Assembly (NCBI GenBank): GCA_015228695.1
Contig: JADGDA010000022.1
Span: forward strand, 1-17,999
Source: Alphaproteobacteria bacterium
GTDB lineage: Bacteria; Pseudomonadota; Alphaproteobacteria; Rhodospirillales; Rhodospirillaceae
Direction: 5' to 3'
DNA: 17,999 bases
Part shown: positions 1 through 7,148 of the stretch, one piece after another
Numbering within the stretch: the first letter of the stretch is position 1
Layout of the letters: every line of letters starts with the position of its first letter
Made by a program: the position numbers and the translations under genes
The notes under the pieces: generated by a model
Databases searched by the model: none
Told to the model about the DNA's origin: nothing
The model's input: the letters and a program-made list of their open reading frames with translations, nothing else

Positions 1-774
1 GGTTTGCAGAGCCAGCATGTTGGCGGCCTCTTCGTTCATGTCGGCCAGGGTCAGCTTGTCGGCGCCCGCCCGCAAGGTGGAGATCAGGTTCTTCGCGAAA
101 TCCTCGCGGGTCTGAATGATGGCGCTGGCCGTACCGAACGACGCGGCGGTGGTCCGGAGGGTGGTCAGGGCGTTGGTGACCTGGGAAATGGTCTTGTTGA
201 TACCGGAAACCGTTCCCCACTCGCCGGTGGTGTCGCCCGCCGCGGCTTGGTTCGCCGACCAGAGGGTAAGACCGGTGAAGGTGGAGTCCACGCCGGTCAC
301 GGTCAATTTCGACGTGCCGTTTTCGTTGAAGGTCGCAATCAGATTGTCCGGCGACGCCTTCAGGAGGTTCACGCCCTTGTAGCTGGCATCGTTCACCGCC
401 GCGTTGATCTGCGACATCACGAGGTTGAAGTCGGCCGCGTTCTTGATCACCGTGGCCGTCACGCCGATGTTTTCGACCGCGTTGTTGGCGAGCGCCTTCG
501 CCTGATTGACGAGGGAGGTGATGGCCGTGAGCGCCTTGTCGGCGGCCTTCAGGGTCTGCAACGACTGGCCGATACCGTCCAGACGGTCACTCAGATCGCC
601 AGCGCGGTTGTTCAGACTCTGCGCGGTGAAATAGCTGCTCGGATTGTCGAGGGCGCTGTTGACCTTCTTACCGGTCGCGAGCCGCTCCTGGGTCATATCC
701 TGCAACATGGACGTGTTCTGCAACGCCAACAGGTTGGCGCGCATGGACGCAGAGATGGAAATGGGACCAGGCAT
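1..774 (-). CDS. Flagellin, C-terminus cut by window edge
   Basis: This encodes the subunit of the flagellar filament. The 258 visible codons carry the conserved N-terminal D0/D1 helices, with RLATGKKVNSALDNPSSYF at about residues 31-49 matching the usual RL.TG..INSA.D.P.....A flagellin signature. A short variable centre with beta-like segments (LIATFNENGTSKLTVTG) follows, then the C-terminal D1 helix ending in NEEAANMLALQT at the edge. In the family only about 20-25 residues normally follow this point, so the full protein should be about 280 residues: a small flagellin with almost no D2/D3 domain. The start is ATG at 774 (MPGPISISAS), with AGGAG a few bases upstream on the coding strand. No other flagellar gene is visible; the gene's downstream neighbours lie left of the window. 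Family identity is clear. Confidence 0.93.
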   Translation of the reverse strand, partial: MPGPISISASMRANLLALQNTSMLQDMTQERLATGKKVNSALDNPSSYFTAQSLNNRAGDLSDRLDGIGQSLQTLKAADKALTAITSLVNQAKALANNAVENIGVTATVIKNAADFNLVMSQINAAVNDASYKGVNLLKASPDNLIATFNENGTSKLTVTGVDSTFTGLTLWSANQAAAGDTTGEWGTVSGINKTISQVTNALTTLRTTAASFGTASAIIQTREDFAKNLISTLRAGADKLTLADMNEEAANMLALQT

Positions 775-831
775 GATAACAACTCCTATTCAGAGTGACG
801 CTTAGCTCGGTCGTTCTCAACCAAGCAAGGC

Positions 832-860
832 ATTCTAACAAATCAGTCGGGCCGTTTCAA
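832..860 (-). promoter_or_regulatory. sigma70-like promoter for the flagellin gene
   Basis: On the minus strand TTGAAA (855-860) and TAGAAT (832-837) are separated by exactly 17 bp. Each hexamer matches the bacterial housekeeping consensus at five of six positions. This predicts a transcript start near 825 and a leader of about 50 nt before the flagellin ATG at 774. I found no good sigma54 (GG-N10-GC) or sigma28 element between the gene and the tRNA, so a housekeeping-type promoter is the best candidate. The call rests on sequence match only. Confidence 0.55.
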
Positions 861-900
861 CCCCCAATTCCCCCTGTTCGGCCCCAATTCCCCCTGTTCG
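861..900. repeat. Two 20-bp tandem repeats abutting the flagellin -35 box
   Basis: Positions 861-880 and 881-900 are head-to-tail copies of one 20-bp unit, differing only at the first base (C or G, then CCCCAATTCCCCCTGTTCG). The array ends directly at the -35 hexamer of the proposed flagellin promoter. A 20-bp period is close to two helical turns, so both copies would face the same side of the DNA. That layout suits paired activator or repressor sites, but this function is inferred. The array is flanked by CCGTTT (about 852-857) and AAACGG (about 901-905), which could pair with each other. Confidence 0.6.
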
Positions 901-979
901 AAACGGGATGATCTGTTGCAGTCATGCCGTTGTTGGGATAGTCTCCGCCCTCCGATCGGTCGGGGAAGCTGTTCGCCGT

Positions 980-1069
980 GGAGGGGTGCCAGAGTGGTCG
1001 ATTGGGGCGGTCTCGAAAACCGTTGTCCCCGCAAGGGGACCGTGGGTTCGAATCCCACCCCCTCCGCCA
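980..1069 (+). tRNA. tRNA-Ser (anticodon CGA), CCA encoded
   Basis: This is a type II tRNA with all arms visible. The acceptor stem is GGAGGGG (980-986) with CCCCTCC, discriminator G at 1066 and encoded CCA at 1067-1069. The anticodon stem is GCGGT/ACCGT (1007-1011 and 1019-1023), with loop CTCGAAA and anticodon CGA at 1014-1016. The long variable arm GTCCCC-GCAA-GGGGAC (1025-1040) is diagnostic of serine tRNAs. The T arm is GTGGG-TTCGAAT-CCCAC. It decodes UCG. A weak promoter is possible upstream (TTGCAG at 916-921 and GATAGT at 937-942, but only 15 bp apart). The stretch from 901 to 979 otherwise shows nothing. Confidence 0.97.
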
Positions 1070-1078
1070 GTTTTCTCT

Positions 1079-1122
1079 CGGAACGTGGCCTCCGCCCCAG
1101 GAGGCCCGGCCGAGGCGTTCCG
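1079..1122. terminator. Nested inverted repeat between the tRNA and secB, possible terminator
   Basis: An outer pair CGGAACG (1079-1085) and CGTTCCG (1116-1122) encloses a perfect inner hairpin GGCCTCC-GCCCCA-GGAGGCC (1087-1106). It lies 10 nt after the tRNA CCA end and about 70 nt after the secB stop on the opposite strand, so it could end both converging transcripts. Neither strand has a T run directly after the stem, so an intrinsic terminator is only tentative. The rest of the gap up to 1191 shows nothing else. Confidence 0.35.
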
Positions 1123-1191
1123 CGCCGTAATGCCGTTGACCGAACCGCTCGCCAGAGTGTGGATTTCCGGAACGGAACCTGGAACCAGTGA

Positions 1192-1677
1192 TCAGTTCAT
1201 CTGTTCGGGCTTCGCGGACGCGGCGAGTTCTTCCATGCGCTGACGGTAAAGGCTGACGAAATCCACCGGCGCGATCATGAGTGGCGGGAATCCGGAGTCC
1301 CTGGTCACGTCGGAGATGATGGCGCGGGCGAACGGGAACAGGCGCCGGGGCACCTCGATCAGCAGAACGGGCTGAAGATGCTCGTTCGGAACGTGGACCG
1401 CGACGACCCCGCAATAGGTCAACTCGACGATGAACGCTTTCTTTTCGCCCACCTGACCCTCGATGTGAAACAGCAGGGTCGATTCGAAGACATTGTCCTG
1501 AATCCGGTCCGCCTTGACGTCGATATTGATCAAAACTTCCGGGGGGGACTTGATTTCCGCGAAAATTCCGGGGGCGTGGGGGGCCTCGAAGGAAAAATCC
1601 TTGATGTACTGGCCGTTGATGACCACCGGCGGCGGCTGGGGCGCTTCTGGATTGCTGGCGTCGGCGTTCGTGTTCAT
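1192..1677 (-). CDS. secB: Protein-export chaperone SecB
   Basis: SecB is a homotetrameric cytosolic chaperone. It keeps precursor proteins unfolded and hands them to SecA at the SecYEG translocon. The 161-residue product has the expected length. It shows the family's early segment NGQYIKDFSFEAP (about 21-33), the FHIEGQVGEKKAFIVELTYCG strand region near the middle, and the VPRRLFPFARAIISDVTRD helix that is strongly conserved in SecB. It ends with an acidic, SecA-binding type tail (…EELAASAKPEQMN). The short Pro/Ala-rich N-terminal extension is common in alphaproteobacteria. ATG at 1677 has AGGAGG a few bases upstream on its strand. The gene stands alone, divergent from the RND transporter gene. 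Its presence fits an outer-membrane bacterium and, with ffh in the same window, gives two protein-targeting routes. Confidence 0.97.
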   Translation of the reverse strand: MNTNADASNPEAPQPPPVVINGQYIKDFSFEAPHAPGIFAEIKSPPEVLINIDVKADRIQDNVFESTLLFHIEGQVGEKKAFIVELTYCGVVAVHVPNEHLQPVLLIEVPRRLFPFARAIISDVTRDSGFPPLMIAPVDFVSLYRQRMEELAASAKPEQMN

Positions 1678-1747
1678 GGGATTTCCTCCTGGCCTGTTCC
1701 GTTATGTCCTGGGAACGGACCAACGGCTAACACAATTGCGCGGGGGG

Positions 1748-1780
1748 CACAACCTTGCACCGGGAAGAACGCAACTTGTG
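1748..1780. promoter_or_regulatory. Imperfect dyad in the secB/hpnN-like divergent gap
   Basis: The 136-bp gap between the two divergent starts contains CACAACCTTGC (1748-1758) and GCAACTTGTG (1771-1780). These pair as CACAA/TTGTG and TTGC/GCAA with one extra base in the left arm. The position between divergent genes suits an operator, but the match is imperfect. I could not place convincing -35/-10 boxes for either gene. Confidence 0.22.
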
Positions 1781-1813
1781 AAGCCGCCCGTCGAAGGGTA
1801 AGTAAAGGCGATC

Positions 1814-4456
1814 ATGATCAATGCCATTCCCCTGATGGGTCGGAAGGCTCTGCTGGCTTGGATCGACTTGGTCCGCCGGGGGGCGGGGCTGGTCGCGCTG
1901 TTGACGCTGTTAAGCTCGGTGGCGTCGGCTTTCTATGTCGCGCGCCACCTGTCCATCAACAGCGACACCAGTGAAATGCTGTCGCCGGAGCTTTCTTTCC
2001 GCAAGCTCACGGGCGAAATCGATGCGGCGTTTCCCCAATTTTCCGACACCATTCTGATCGTCGTGGAGGGAGACACCCCCGATCTGGCCGACGAGGCGGC
2101 GGAAAAGCTGTCGGACCGTCTTCGGAAGCATCCGGATCTTTTCGGCGAGCCGTTTTTTCCCGAAGGTGAACCGTTTTTCCGTAAAAACGGGTTGTTGTTC
2201 AGCGATCTGAACGACCTGTACGCCCTCGGCGACCGGATGGCCAAGGCCCAGCCCTTTCTGGTGTCCCTTTGGCAGGATTCCAGCCTTCGCGGTCTGTTCG
2301 ATCTGCTGACGCTGGCGCTCGGGGCGCCCGAGGCGGCGCCCGGGGAGGCAAATGCCGGGCTCAAGTTCGACGACGTTCTCGATGCGATTTCCGCCGTCGC
2401 CGAAGCCCAGGCGTCCGGCCGGTTTGCCCGGCTGTCCTGGCGGCGGCTGATGGATGGGCCGTCCGGGAACGTGGAAAAAACCGAACGTCGTCTGATCGTG
2501 ATCCAGCCCGCGCTGGAATTCGCGTCCCTTCATCCCGCGTCCCGGTCCATGGACGCGGTCCGCGCCTTTGCCGCCGAAATGAAACTGGACCCGGCCCACG
2601 GGGTCCGCGTCCGCATGACCGGCTCGGCCGCCCTGGCGGAGGAGGAACTTCGGAGCGTCGAGGAGGGCATCGGCACGGCGAACGTGCTGTCCCTGGTTCT
2701 GGTGTCCGTCCTGCTTCTGATCGGCCTGAAGTCGCTGCGGCTGGTGGCGCCCGTGCTCGCGACCCTTCTGGTGGGGTTGCTGTGGACGAGCGCGTTCGCG
2801 TTTCTGGTCGTGGGCCAGCTCAATCTGATCTCGGTGGCCTTTGCCGTCCTGTTCATCGGCTTGGGCGTCGACTTCGGGATTCATTTCTCCCTGCGCTATC
2901 AGGAAGGGATCAACGAAGGGTGCAACCACGGCGAGGCGCTCCGCCGGGCGGCGGCGGGAGTGGGCGGGCCGCTCACCTTGTGCGCCGTCGCGGCGGCGAT
3001 CGGTTTTTTCTCTTTTCTTCCGACCGACTATCGGGGATTTGCCGAGTTGGGGCTGATCGCCGGAATCGGCATGTTCGTTGCCCTGTTCGCGAATCTGACG
3101 GTTCTGCCCGCGTTGCTGACCTTGGCGCCGGCGCGCGCGGTCGCGCCGTCCCATCGGACCCATGAAACCAGGGAAGGGGAGGCCACGCCGCTGGAAAAGG
3201 CGGTGATCCGCCATGGCCGCGGCATCGCGATCGGGGCGCTGGTTCTGACCATGGCGGCGGCGAGTCTGGCTCCGGGAATGCGCTTTGATTTCGATCCGCT
3301 GCACTTGCGCGACCCCCATTCGGAATCGGTCGGCACGCTTTACGATCTTATGCGCGACAACCAGATCAGCCCTTACTCGGTGACCATTCTGGCCCAGGAC
3401 CGTGACTCGGCGAAAATCCTGGCGGAGAGGCTGAAAAAACTTGATCTGGTCCGCAGCGCGACAACCATCGACGACTACGTTCCGAAGGAACAGGACGACA
3501 AACTGGATGTCATCGCCACGATGGCGGTTTTCCTGGCCCCCCTGCAATCCCCCCCCCGCGCCACCCCTCCCACCGCCGCCGAGCGAAAGGCGTCCCTGAC
3601 GGCGTTGCTTCAGGCGCTCGGCAAACGAAGCGACGCGCCGTCCCGACGGCTGCTCGCGTCGTTGAGCCCGCTTGCGGGAGAAGGGAGCGATGAGGCCCTT
3701 ATCGAGCTGGAAACAAGACTTCTGGACGGACTGCCGGCGCAATTGACCGCGCTTCGGGAATCTCTGACGGCGGAGACGTTCGGCCTTGAGGATCTTCCCG
3801 CCGCCATTCGGAACCGGGAAATCGCCGCCGACGGAAGAACGCGGGTCGAGGCGATGCCCAAGGAAAATCCGAAGACCCACGACGACCTCCGCCGTTTCGT
3901 GGAAGCGGTCCGCTCCGTCACCCCCCTCGCCACCGGGGGGCCGGTGGAAATCGTCGAGGCCGGGGATGCGATCATCGGAGCCTTTCTGTCGGCTTCCGCG
4001 ATCACCATCGTCCTGCTGGCGGTCCTGCTGGCGGTTCTGCTCCGCAATCTCCGCGACGGGCTGCTGGTCTTCGCTCCGCTGGTCCTTGCGTCCCTGCTGA
4101 CGGCGGCAACGGCGGCGCTGGCGGACCTGCCCATCAATTTCGCCAACGTCATCATCCTGCCGCTTCTGTTCGGGATCGGGATCGCCAACGGAATCCAATT
4201 CGTCTACCGCGAGCGTCTGGAATCCGATCCGATCCGGCTGCTGCGCACCTCCACCCCGCGCGCGGTGACGTTCAGCGCCTTGACGACCGTCGTTTCCCTA
4301 GGCAGTCTGGCGACGTCTAGCCATCCGGGGACGGCGAGCATGGGTATTTTGTTGGGGATTGCCTTGATCTATACCCTTCTCTGTACCCTGGTGGTGCTGC
4401 CCGCGACGATGGCGTCCCTGCCGTCGAAGATATCCTCCCGAATCCGATCCGGGTAA
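1814..4456 (+). CDS. hpnN: HpnN-like RND/MMPL lipid transporter
   Basis: The 880-residue product has the RND/MMPL layout. One N-terminal membrane helix (about 24-43) is followed by a periplasmic domain to about 285. Then come a five-helix cluster (about 288-440), another helix (about 472-492), a second periplasmic domain to about 720, and a final five-helix cluster (about 725-870). The first cluster holds GLGVDFGIHF (349-358) with the conserved Asp353; the matching segment in the second cluster is GIGIANGIQF (787-796), with Asn where Asp would be expected. Length, layout and the start of the periplasmic domain (DTSEMLSPEL) fit the hopanoid-associated HpnN family, which shuttles lipids from the inner to the outer membrane. 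No hopanoid synthesis gene is in the window, so the cargo is unknown. AAAGG lies 5 nt before ATG 1814; Met8 is an alternative start. A run of nine C at 3549-3557 lies inside the gene. It leads an operon with the next two genes. Confidence 0.85.
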   Translation: MINAIPLMGRKALLAWIDLVRRGAGLVALLTLLSSVASAFYVARHLSINSDTSEMLSPELSFRKLTGEIDAAFPQFSDTILIVVEGDTPDLADEAAEKLSDRLRKHPDLFGEPFFPEGEPFFRKNGLLFSDLNDLYALGDRMAKAQPFLVSLWQDSSLRGLFDLLTLALGAPEAAPGEANAGLKFDDVLDAISAVAEAQASGRFARLSWRRLMDGPSGNVEKTERRLIVIQPALEFASLHPASRSMDAVRAFAAEMKLDPAHGVRVRMTGSAALAEEELRSVEEGIGTANVLSLVLVSVLLLIGLKSLRLVAPVLATLLVGLLWTSAFAFLVVGQLNLISVAFAVLFIGLGVDFGIHFSLRYQEGINEGCNHGEALRRAAAGVGGPLTLCAVAAAIGFFSFLPTDYRGFAELGLIAGIGMFVALFANLTVLPALLTLAPARAVAPSHRTHETREGEATPLEKAVIRHGRGIAIGALVLTMAAASLAPGMRFDFDPLHLRDPHSESVGTLYDLMRDNQISPYSVTILAQDRDSAKILAERLKKLDLVRSATTIDDYVPKEQDDKLDVIATMAVFLAPLQSPPRATPPTAAERKASLTALLQALGKRSDAPSRRLLASLSPLAGEGSDEALIELETRLLDGLPAQLTALRESLTAETFGLEDLPAAIRNREIAADGRTRVEAMPKENPKTHDDLRRFVEAVRSVTPLATGGPVEIVEAGDAIIGAFLSASAITIVLLAVLLAVLLRNLRDGLLVFAPLVLASLLTAATAALADLPINFANVIILPLLFGIGIANGIQFVYRERLESDPIRLLRTSTPRAVTFSALTTVVSLGSLATSSHPGTASMGILLGIALIYTLLCTLVVLPATMASLPSKISSRIRSG

Positions 4457-4462
4457 CACCCC

Positions 4463-5116
4463 ATGCCGACGTCCCGTCTGCCCCTGATCCGGCCCCTGTC
4501 CCGTTGGGCGCTGCCCCTGCTGTTGCGCTCGGGGCTGAGCGCGAACGCGGTCACGACGTTGTCCCTGCTCACCGGCGCGGCCGCATTGTGGAGCATCGCC
4601 CAGGGAAAGTGGGAGCTGGACGTGGCGGCGGGAATTTTCCTGGTGGTTTCCTATGTCTTCGATAATTGCGATGGAGACGTCGCCCGGGCCAGGAACCAAT
4701 GCTCGGCGTTTGGCCGGCGCTATGATTCCTTCGTCGACTGGGCCATCAATGGGGGATTTTTCCTCGCCCTGGGGATCGGCGTGACGCAGGCGAGAGGAGA
4801 AACGGTCTGGGTCTGGCTGGGCGCGGCGGCGCTGGCCGGAGGAACCGTCAATTATGTCCTCGGCGGGGTTCTGGAACGACTGAAACCCGATTCGGCCCCA
4901 CCCGATGCGTCTCCGGAAGACAGTCCCCTTCCGCAGACGGGGGGAGACTGGGCGATCTTTATTTTCCGCGAACTGTTCCGGGCGGATTTCTGTTTCATCG
5001 TCCTCGGCTGCGCGCTGGCCGGCTGGACATGGGTGCTGGTCCCGGCGGGGGCGGTCGGGGCGCAGGTGTACTGGATCAGCCTGCTGTTTCCCGGAGCCGG
5101 CAAATATCACGTCTAG
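4463..5116 (+). CDS. CDP-alcohol phosphatidyltransferase family protein
   Basis: This is an integral inner-membrane enzyme of the family that joins a phosphatidyl (or similar) group from a CDP-activated donor to an alcohol. The full catalytic motif D-x2-DG-x2-AR-x8-G-x3-D-x3-D is present at residues 67-92: D67, D70, G71, A74, R75, G84, D88 and D92. The 217 residues and about five to six hydrophobic helices match the family. A Pro/Ser/Asp-rich hydrophilic stretch (about 138-163) interrupts the helices between the third and fourth. The acceptor alcohol cannot be read from the sequence; phosphatidylglycerol-phosphate, phosphatidylserine or inositol-type products are all possible. It starts 6 nt after the RND gene stop with no good ribosome binding site, which suggests translational coupling, and sits 13 nt before the flippase-like gene. 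Confidence 0.88.
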   Translation: MPTSRLPLIRPLSRWALPLLLRSGLSANAVTTLSLLTGAAALWSIAQGKWELDVAAGIFLVVSYVFDNCDGDVARARNQCSAFGRRYDSFVDWAINGGFFLALGIGVTQARGETVWVWLGAAALAGGTVNYVLGGVLERLKPDSAPPDASPEDSPLPQTGGDWAIFIFRELFRADFCFIVLGCALAGWTWVLVPAGAVGAQVYWISLLFPGAGKYHV

Positions 5117-5129
5117 AAAGCCCCATGGG

Positions 5130-6110
5130 ATGCGCCGCCTCAAGTATGTGTATCTGGCTCTGGGAATAGGCCTTCTCGCCGTCGTCGCGACGCAGGTCGA
5201 CGTGCCCGCGACCGCCGCCATGGTCGGCAGGGTCGGCTGGGGGCTGGGTGTGCTGCTCGGCATTTACTTTCTGGCCTTCGCCGTCGACTCCCTGGCGTGG
5301 CAGATCGCGCAGCCCGAGGTTCCCCTGAACCCGATCTGGGCCTACCGGATGTGGAAGGTCCGTATGGTGGGCGAGGTTTGCAACAACCTGCTGCCCGCCG
5401 GGGGCATGGGGGGAGAACCGCTGAAAGCGGTGCTGATGCACAAGCATTACGGCCTGTCGTACACGGCCGTGACGGCGTCCCTGCTGCTGACCAAAACGGT
5501 CAACATGATCGCGCTGGTGCTGTTTCTCACCGGGGGATTCATCCTGATGTCCGATTCGGCGCTGCCGAATTCGTACAAGATGGTCAGCGGGCTCGGCCTG
5601 GGGAGTTTTGCCCTGGCCATCCTGCTGTTCTTCGTGATCCAAAGGCTCCGACTGACCTCCGGCCTTGGCCTTTGGTTGAGCCGCACGCGATTCGGGCGGG
5701 GATTGGGAGACATCCTGCACCATATCCACGCAACGGAATCCCGGCTGGTCACGTTCTATTCCCGCCTCCGCCTCCGATTTGTCGTTGCGACGGCGCTCGG
5801 GTTCGTCAATTGGATGCTGGGCGTCGCCGAGATCTATTATGCCGCCCAATTTCTCGGCCATCCCGTCTCGGTGGGCGACGCCTGGATCATCGAGGCGGCC
5901 GTTCAGCTTCTGCGGGCGGGAGCTTTCTTTATCCCCGCCGGACTGGGCGCCCAGGAGGGGCTGTTCGTCATGATTTTCGCGGCGATGACCGGAGTCCCGA
6001 CCCTCGGCGCCGCGGTGGCCGTGGTGCGGCGCCTGCGGGAAGGCGTCTGGATCGGGTGGGGATTGGCGGTGGGGCTGTTCTTTTCCCGAAAAAACAAGGC
6101 GGTTGTCTAA
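5130..6110 (+). CDS. Flippase-like membrane protein (HpnL/UPF0104, LPG-synthase TM type)
   Basis: The 326-residue polytopic protein resembles the membrane half of lysylphosphatidylglycerol synthase and the hopanoid-associated HpnL family. It has about eight hydrophobic helices. Conserved family segments are NNLLPAGGMGGEPLK (85-99), FIPAGLGAQEG (267-277) and RRLREGVWIGWG (300-311). The aminoacyltransferase domain of true MprF is absent, so a role in moving or flipping a lipid is more likely than aminoacylation; this is family-based inference. The frame is open upstream inside the previous gene. I chose ATG 5130 because MRRLKYVYLALGIG begins directly before the first membrane helix and lies 13 nt after the preceding stop. 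The ribosome binding site is poor. The stop codon TAA (6108-6110) overlaps the stop of the convergent Bax-like gene. Confidence 0.85.
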   Translation: MRRLKYVYLALGIGLLAVVATQVDVPATAAMVGRVGWGLGVLLGIYFLAFAVDSLAWQIAQPEVPLNPIWAYRMWKVRMVGEVCNNLLPAGGMGGEPLKAVLMHKHYGLSYTAVTASLLLTKTVNMIALVLFLTGGFILMSDSALPNSYKMVSGLGLGSFALAILLFFVIQRLRLTSGLGLWLSRTRFGRGLGDILHHIHATESRLVTFYSRLRLRFVVATALGFVNWMLGVAEIYYAAQFLGHPVSVGDAWIIEAAVQLLRAGAFFIPAGLGAQEGLFVMIFAAMTGVPTLGAAVAVVRRLREGVWIGWGLAVGLFFSRKNKAVV

Positions 6111-7075
6111 AAAACAACGCTGGCCGGGTGCTCGGACAGGCGGGCTTCGTCGAAATCCCCGAGACGGTTGCCGCGCATGATCCCGCGCAGAGCCTTCACG
6201 TAGGCGTCGGCCAATTCCGAATAGCCGTCCATGGTGTGGACGAGGCTCGGTCCATCGGGCTCGATGCCGTGCCGCCGCTGCCAGGCGCGGGCATCCCGGA
6301 ATCCGGCATAGGCCGGGTGGGTGTTGAGATTGAGGATATAAGCCCGAACCGCGTCCTCGGGCGTCGCGAAGGTCTTGACGTTGTAGACCTTCTCGATATC
6401 CCGCGCCGCCTTGCTCTGGCCCCGCTTGGCATCGGGGGCGCCCCATTGTCCGAACAGGGCATTGCCCTGACGCGCGAAGCGGGAGGTTCCCCAGCCGCTT
6501 TCCGTGGCCGATTGGGCCAGGGCCAGGGACGGGGGAACGACGTCCACCCGTTTCAAGAGGGTTGCGAGCCGCGCTTTCGGGCCAAGCCGATAGGCCCGCG
6601 CGATCTGCTCCACCCAGACCCGGTCCGCATGGGGGACGGGCCGGCCGGCGGTAACGCGGGTGGCAATGGCCTCGATCCGGGCCCGGTCGGCCAGGATGGA
6701 TTCGTTCACCGACAGCACCAGCGGCAACAGCATGCGCAGGAACAGACTTTTCCGCTCATCGGAATCCGGAATGTCGCTCAAATTCGCCGGAATCCCCGAC
6801 AGACGCAGCCGGGGAACGTCACGAAGCCCGCTGGCGACCGCATCCAGGGAGTAATCGATCCGCGCGAAAGCATCGCCGATCCTCTCGGCGTCCAAGCTGC
6901 CTCCGGGCGTCTCGCCGGGGTGCCGGTAGACGTGGGTCTCGTCCACGGGGCCGCCCTGTTTCGCATGATGCCGGGCGAGGGGGACGAAAGCCCCGTAATA
7001 TATTGTGGCCCAAAGCAAAATCACGCTCAAAACCGCGATCTTAAAAGTCTGTTTCCGTCTGACGCCGTTGGTCAC
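6107..7075 (-). CDS. Bax-like protein with glucosaminidase domain
   Basis: The 322-residue product begins with a cytoplasmic basic tip and one membrane helix (about 10-29), followed by a long periplasmic part. Residues about 150-300 resemble the glucosaminidase (lysozyme-like) domain of Bax proteins. ALAQSATESGWGTSRFA (186-201) has the likely catalytic Glu192, then NALFGQWG (205-212), an AYILNLNTHPAYAGFR segment (245-260) and YSELADAYVKALRGIMR near the end. The family is predicted to cut peptidoglycan glycan strands; activity here is inferred. The frame is open to 7204, but GTG at 7075 is the better start: GGGAGG lies about 8 nt upstream and the membrane helix begins ten residues in. The TAG stop (6107-6109) overlaps the flippase-like stop, leaving no gap for a terminator. 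It sits between two envelope-transport clusters, which suits an envelope role. Confidence 0.8.
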   Translation of the reverse strand: MTNGVRRKQTFKIAVLSVILLWATIYYGAFVPLARHHAKQGGPVDETHVYRHPGETPGGSLDAERIGDAFARIDYSLDAVASGLRDVPRLRLSGIPANLSDIPDSDERKSLFLRMLLPLVLSVNESILADRARIEAIATRVTAGRPVPHADRVWVEQIARAYRLGPKARLATLLKRVDVVPPSLALAQSATESGWGTSRFARQGNALFGQWGAPDAKRGQSKAARDIEKVYNVKTFATPEDAVRAYILNLNTHPAYAGFRDARAWQRRHGIEPDGPSLVHTMDGYSELADAYVKALRGIMRGNRLGDFDEARLSEHPASVVF

Positions 7076-7148
7076 GGCTCTGTGCCTCCCTATTGCAACT
7101 CCAGAATATCCGAACGTTTTTCTGTCCTTCGATCGATCTTTTTCCGCC

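Noticed and set aside
4..798. 264-codon plus-strand frame opposite flagellin
   Set aside because: The opposite strand encodes a convincing flagellin with a ribosome binding site. The plus frame is Gly/Arg/Val-rich without a family match.
861..900. CRISPR-like or attachment-site reading of the tandem repeat near the tRNA
   Set aside because: There are only two units with no spacers, no cas gene, no integrase, and no copy of the tRNA 3' end nearby.
857..1723. 288-codon minus-strand frame over the tRNA and secB
   Set aside because: It runs antisense through the tRNA-Ser and in another frame of secB. Its repeat-derived segment (NRGNWG) comes from the 20-bp tandem repeat.
4011..4034. 12-bp tandem repeat in the HpnN-like gene as a possible mobile or regulatory repeat
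   Set aside because: It encodes a repeated VLLA in a membrane helix and is explained by simple hydrophobic coding.
1910..4198. 762-codon open frame on the minus strand opposite the HpnN-like gene
   Set aside because: It is Gln/Arg/Gly-rich with no recognisable domain. It mirrors a clear RND protein, as expected for a stop-poor antisense frame in high-GC DNA.
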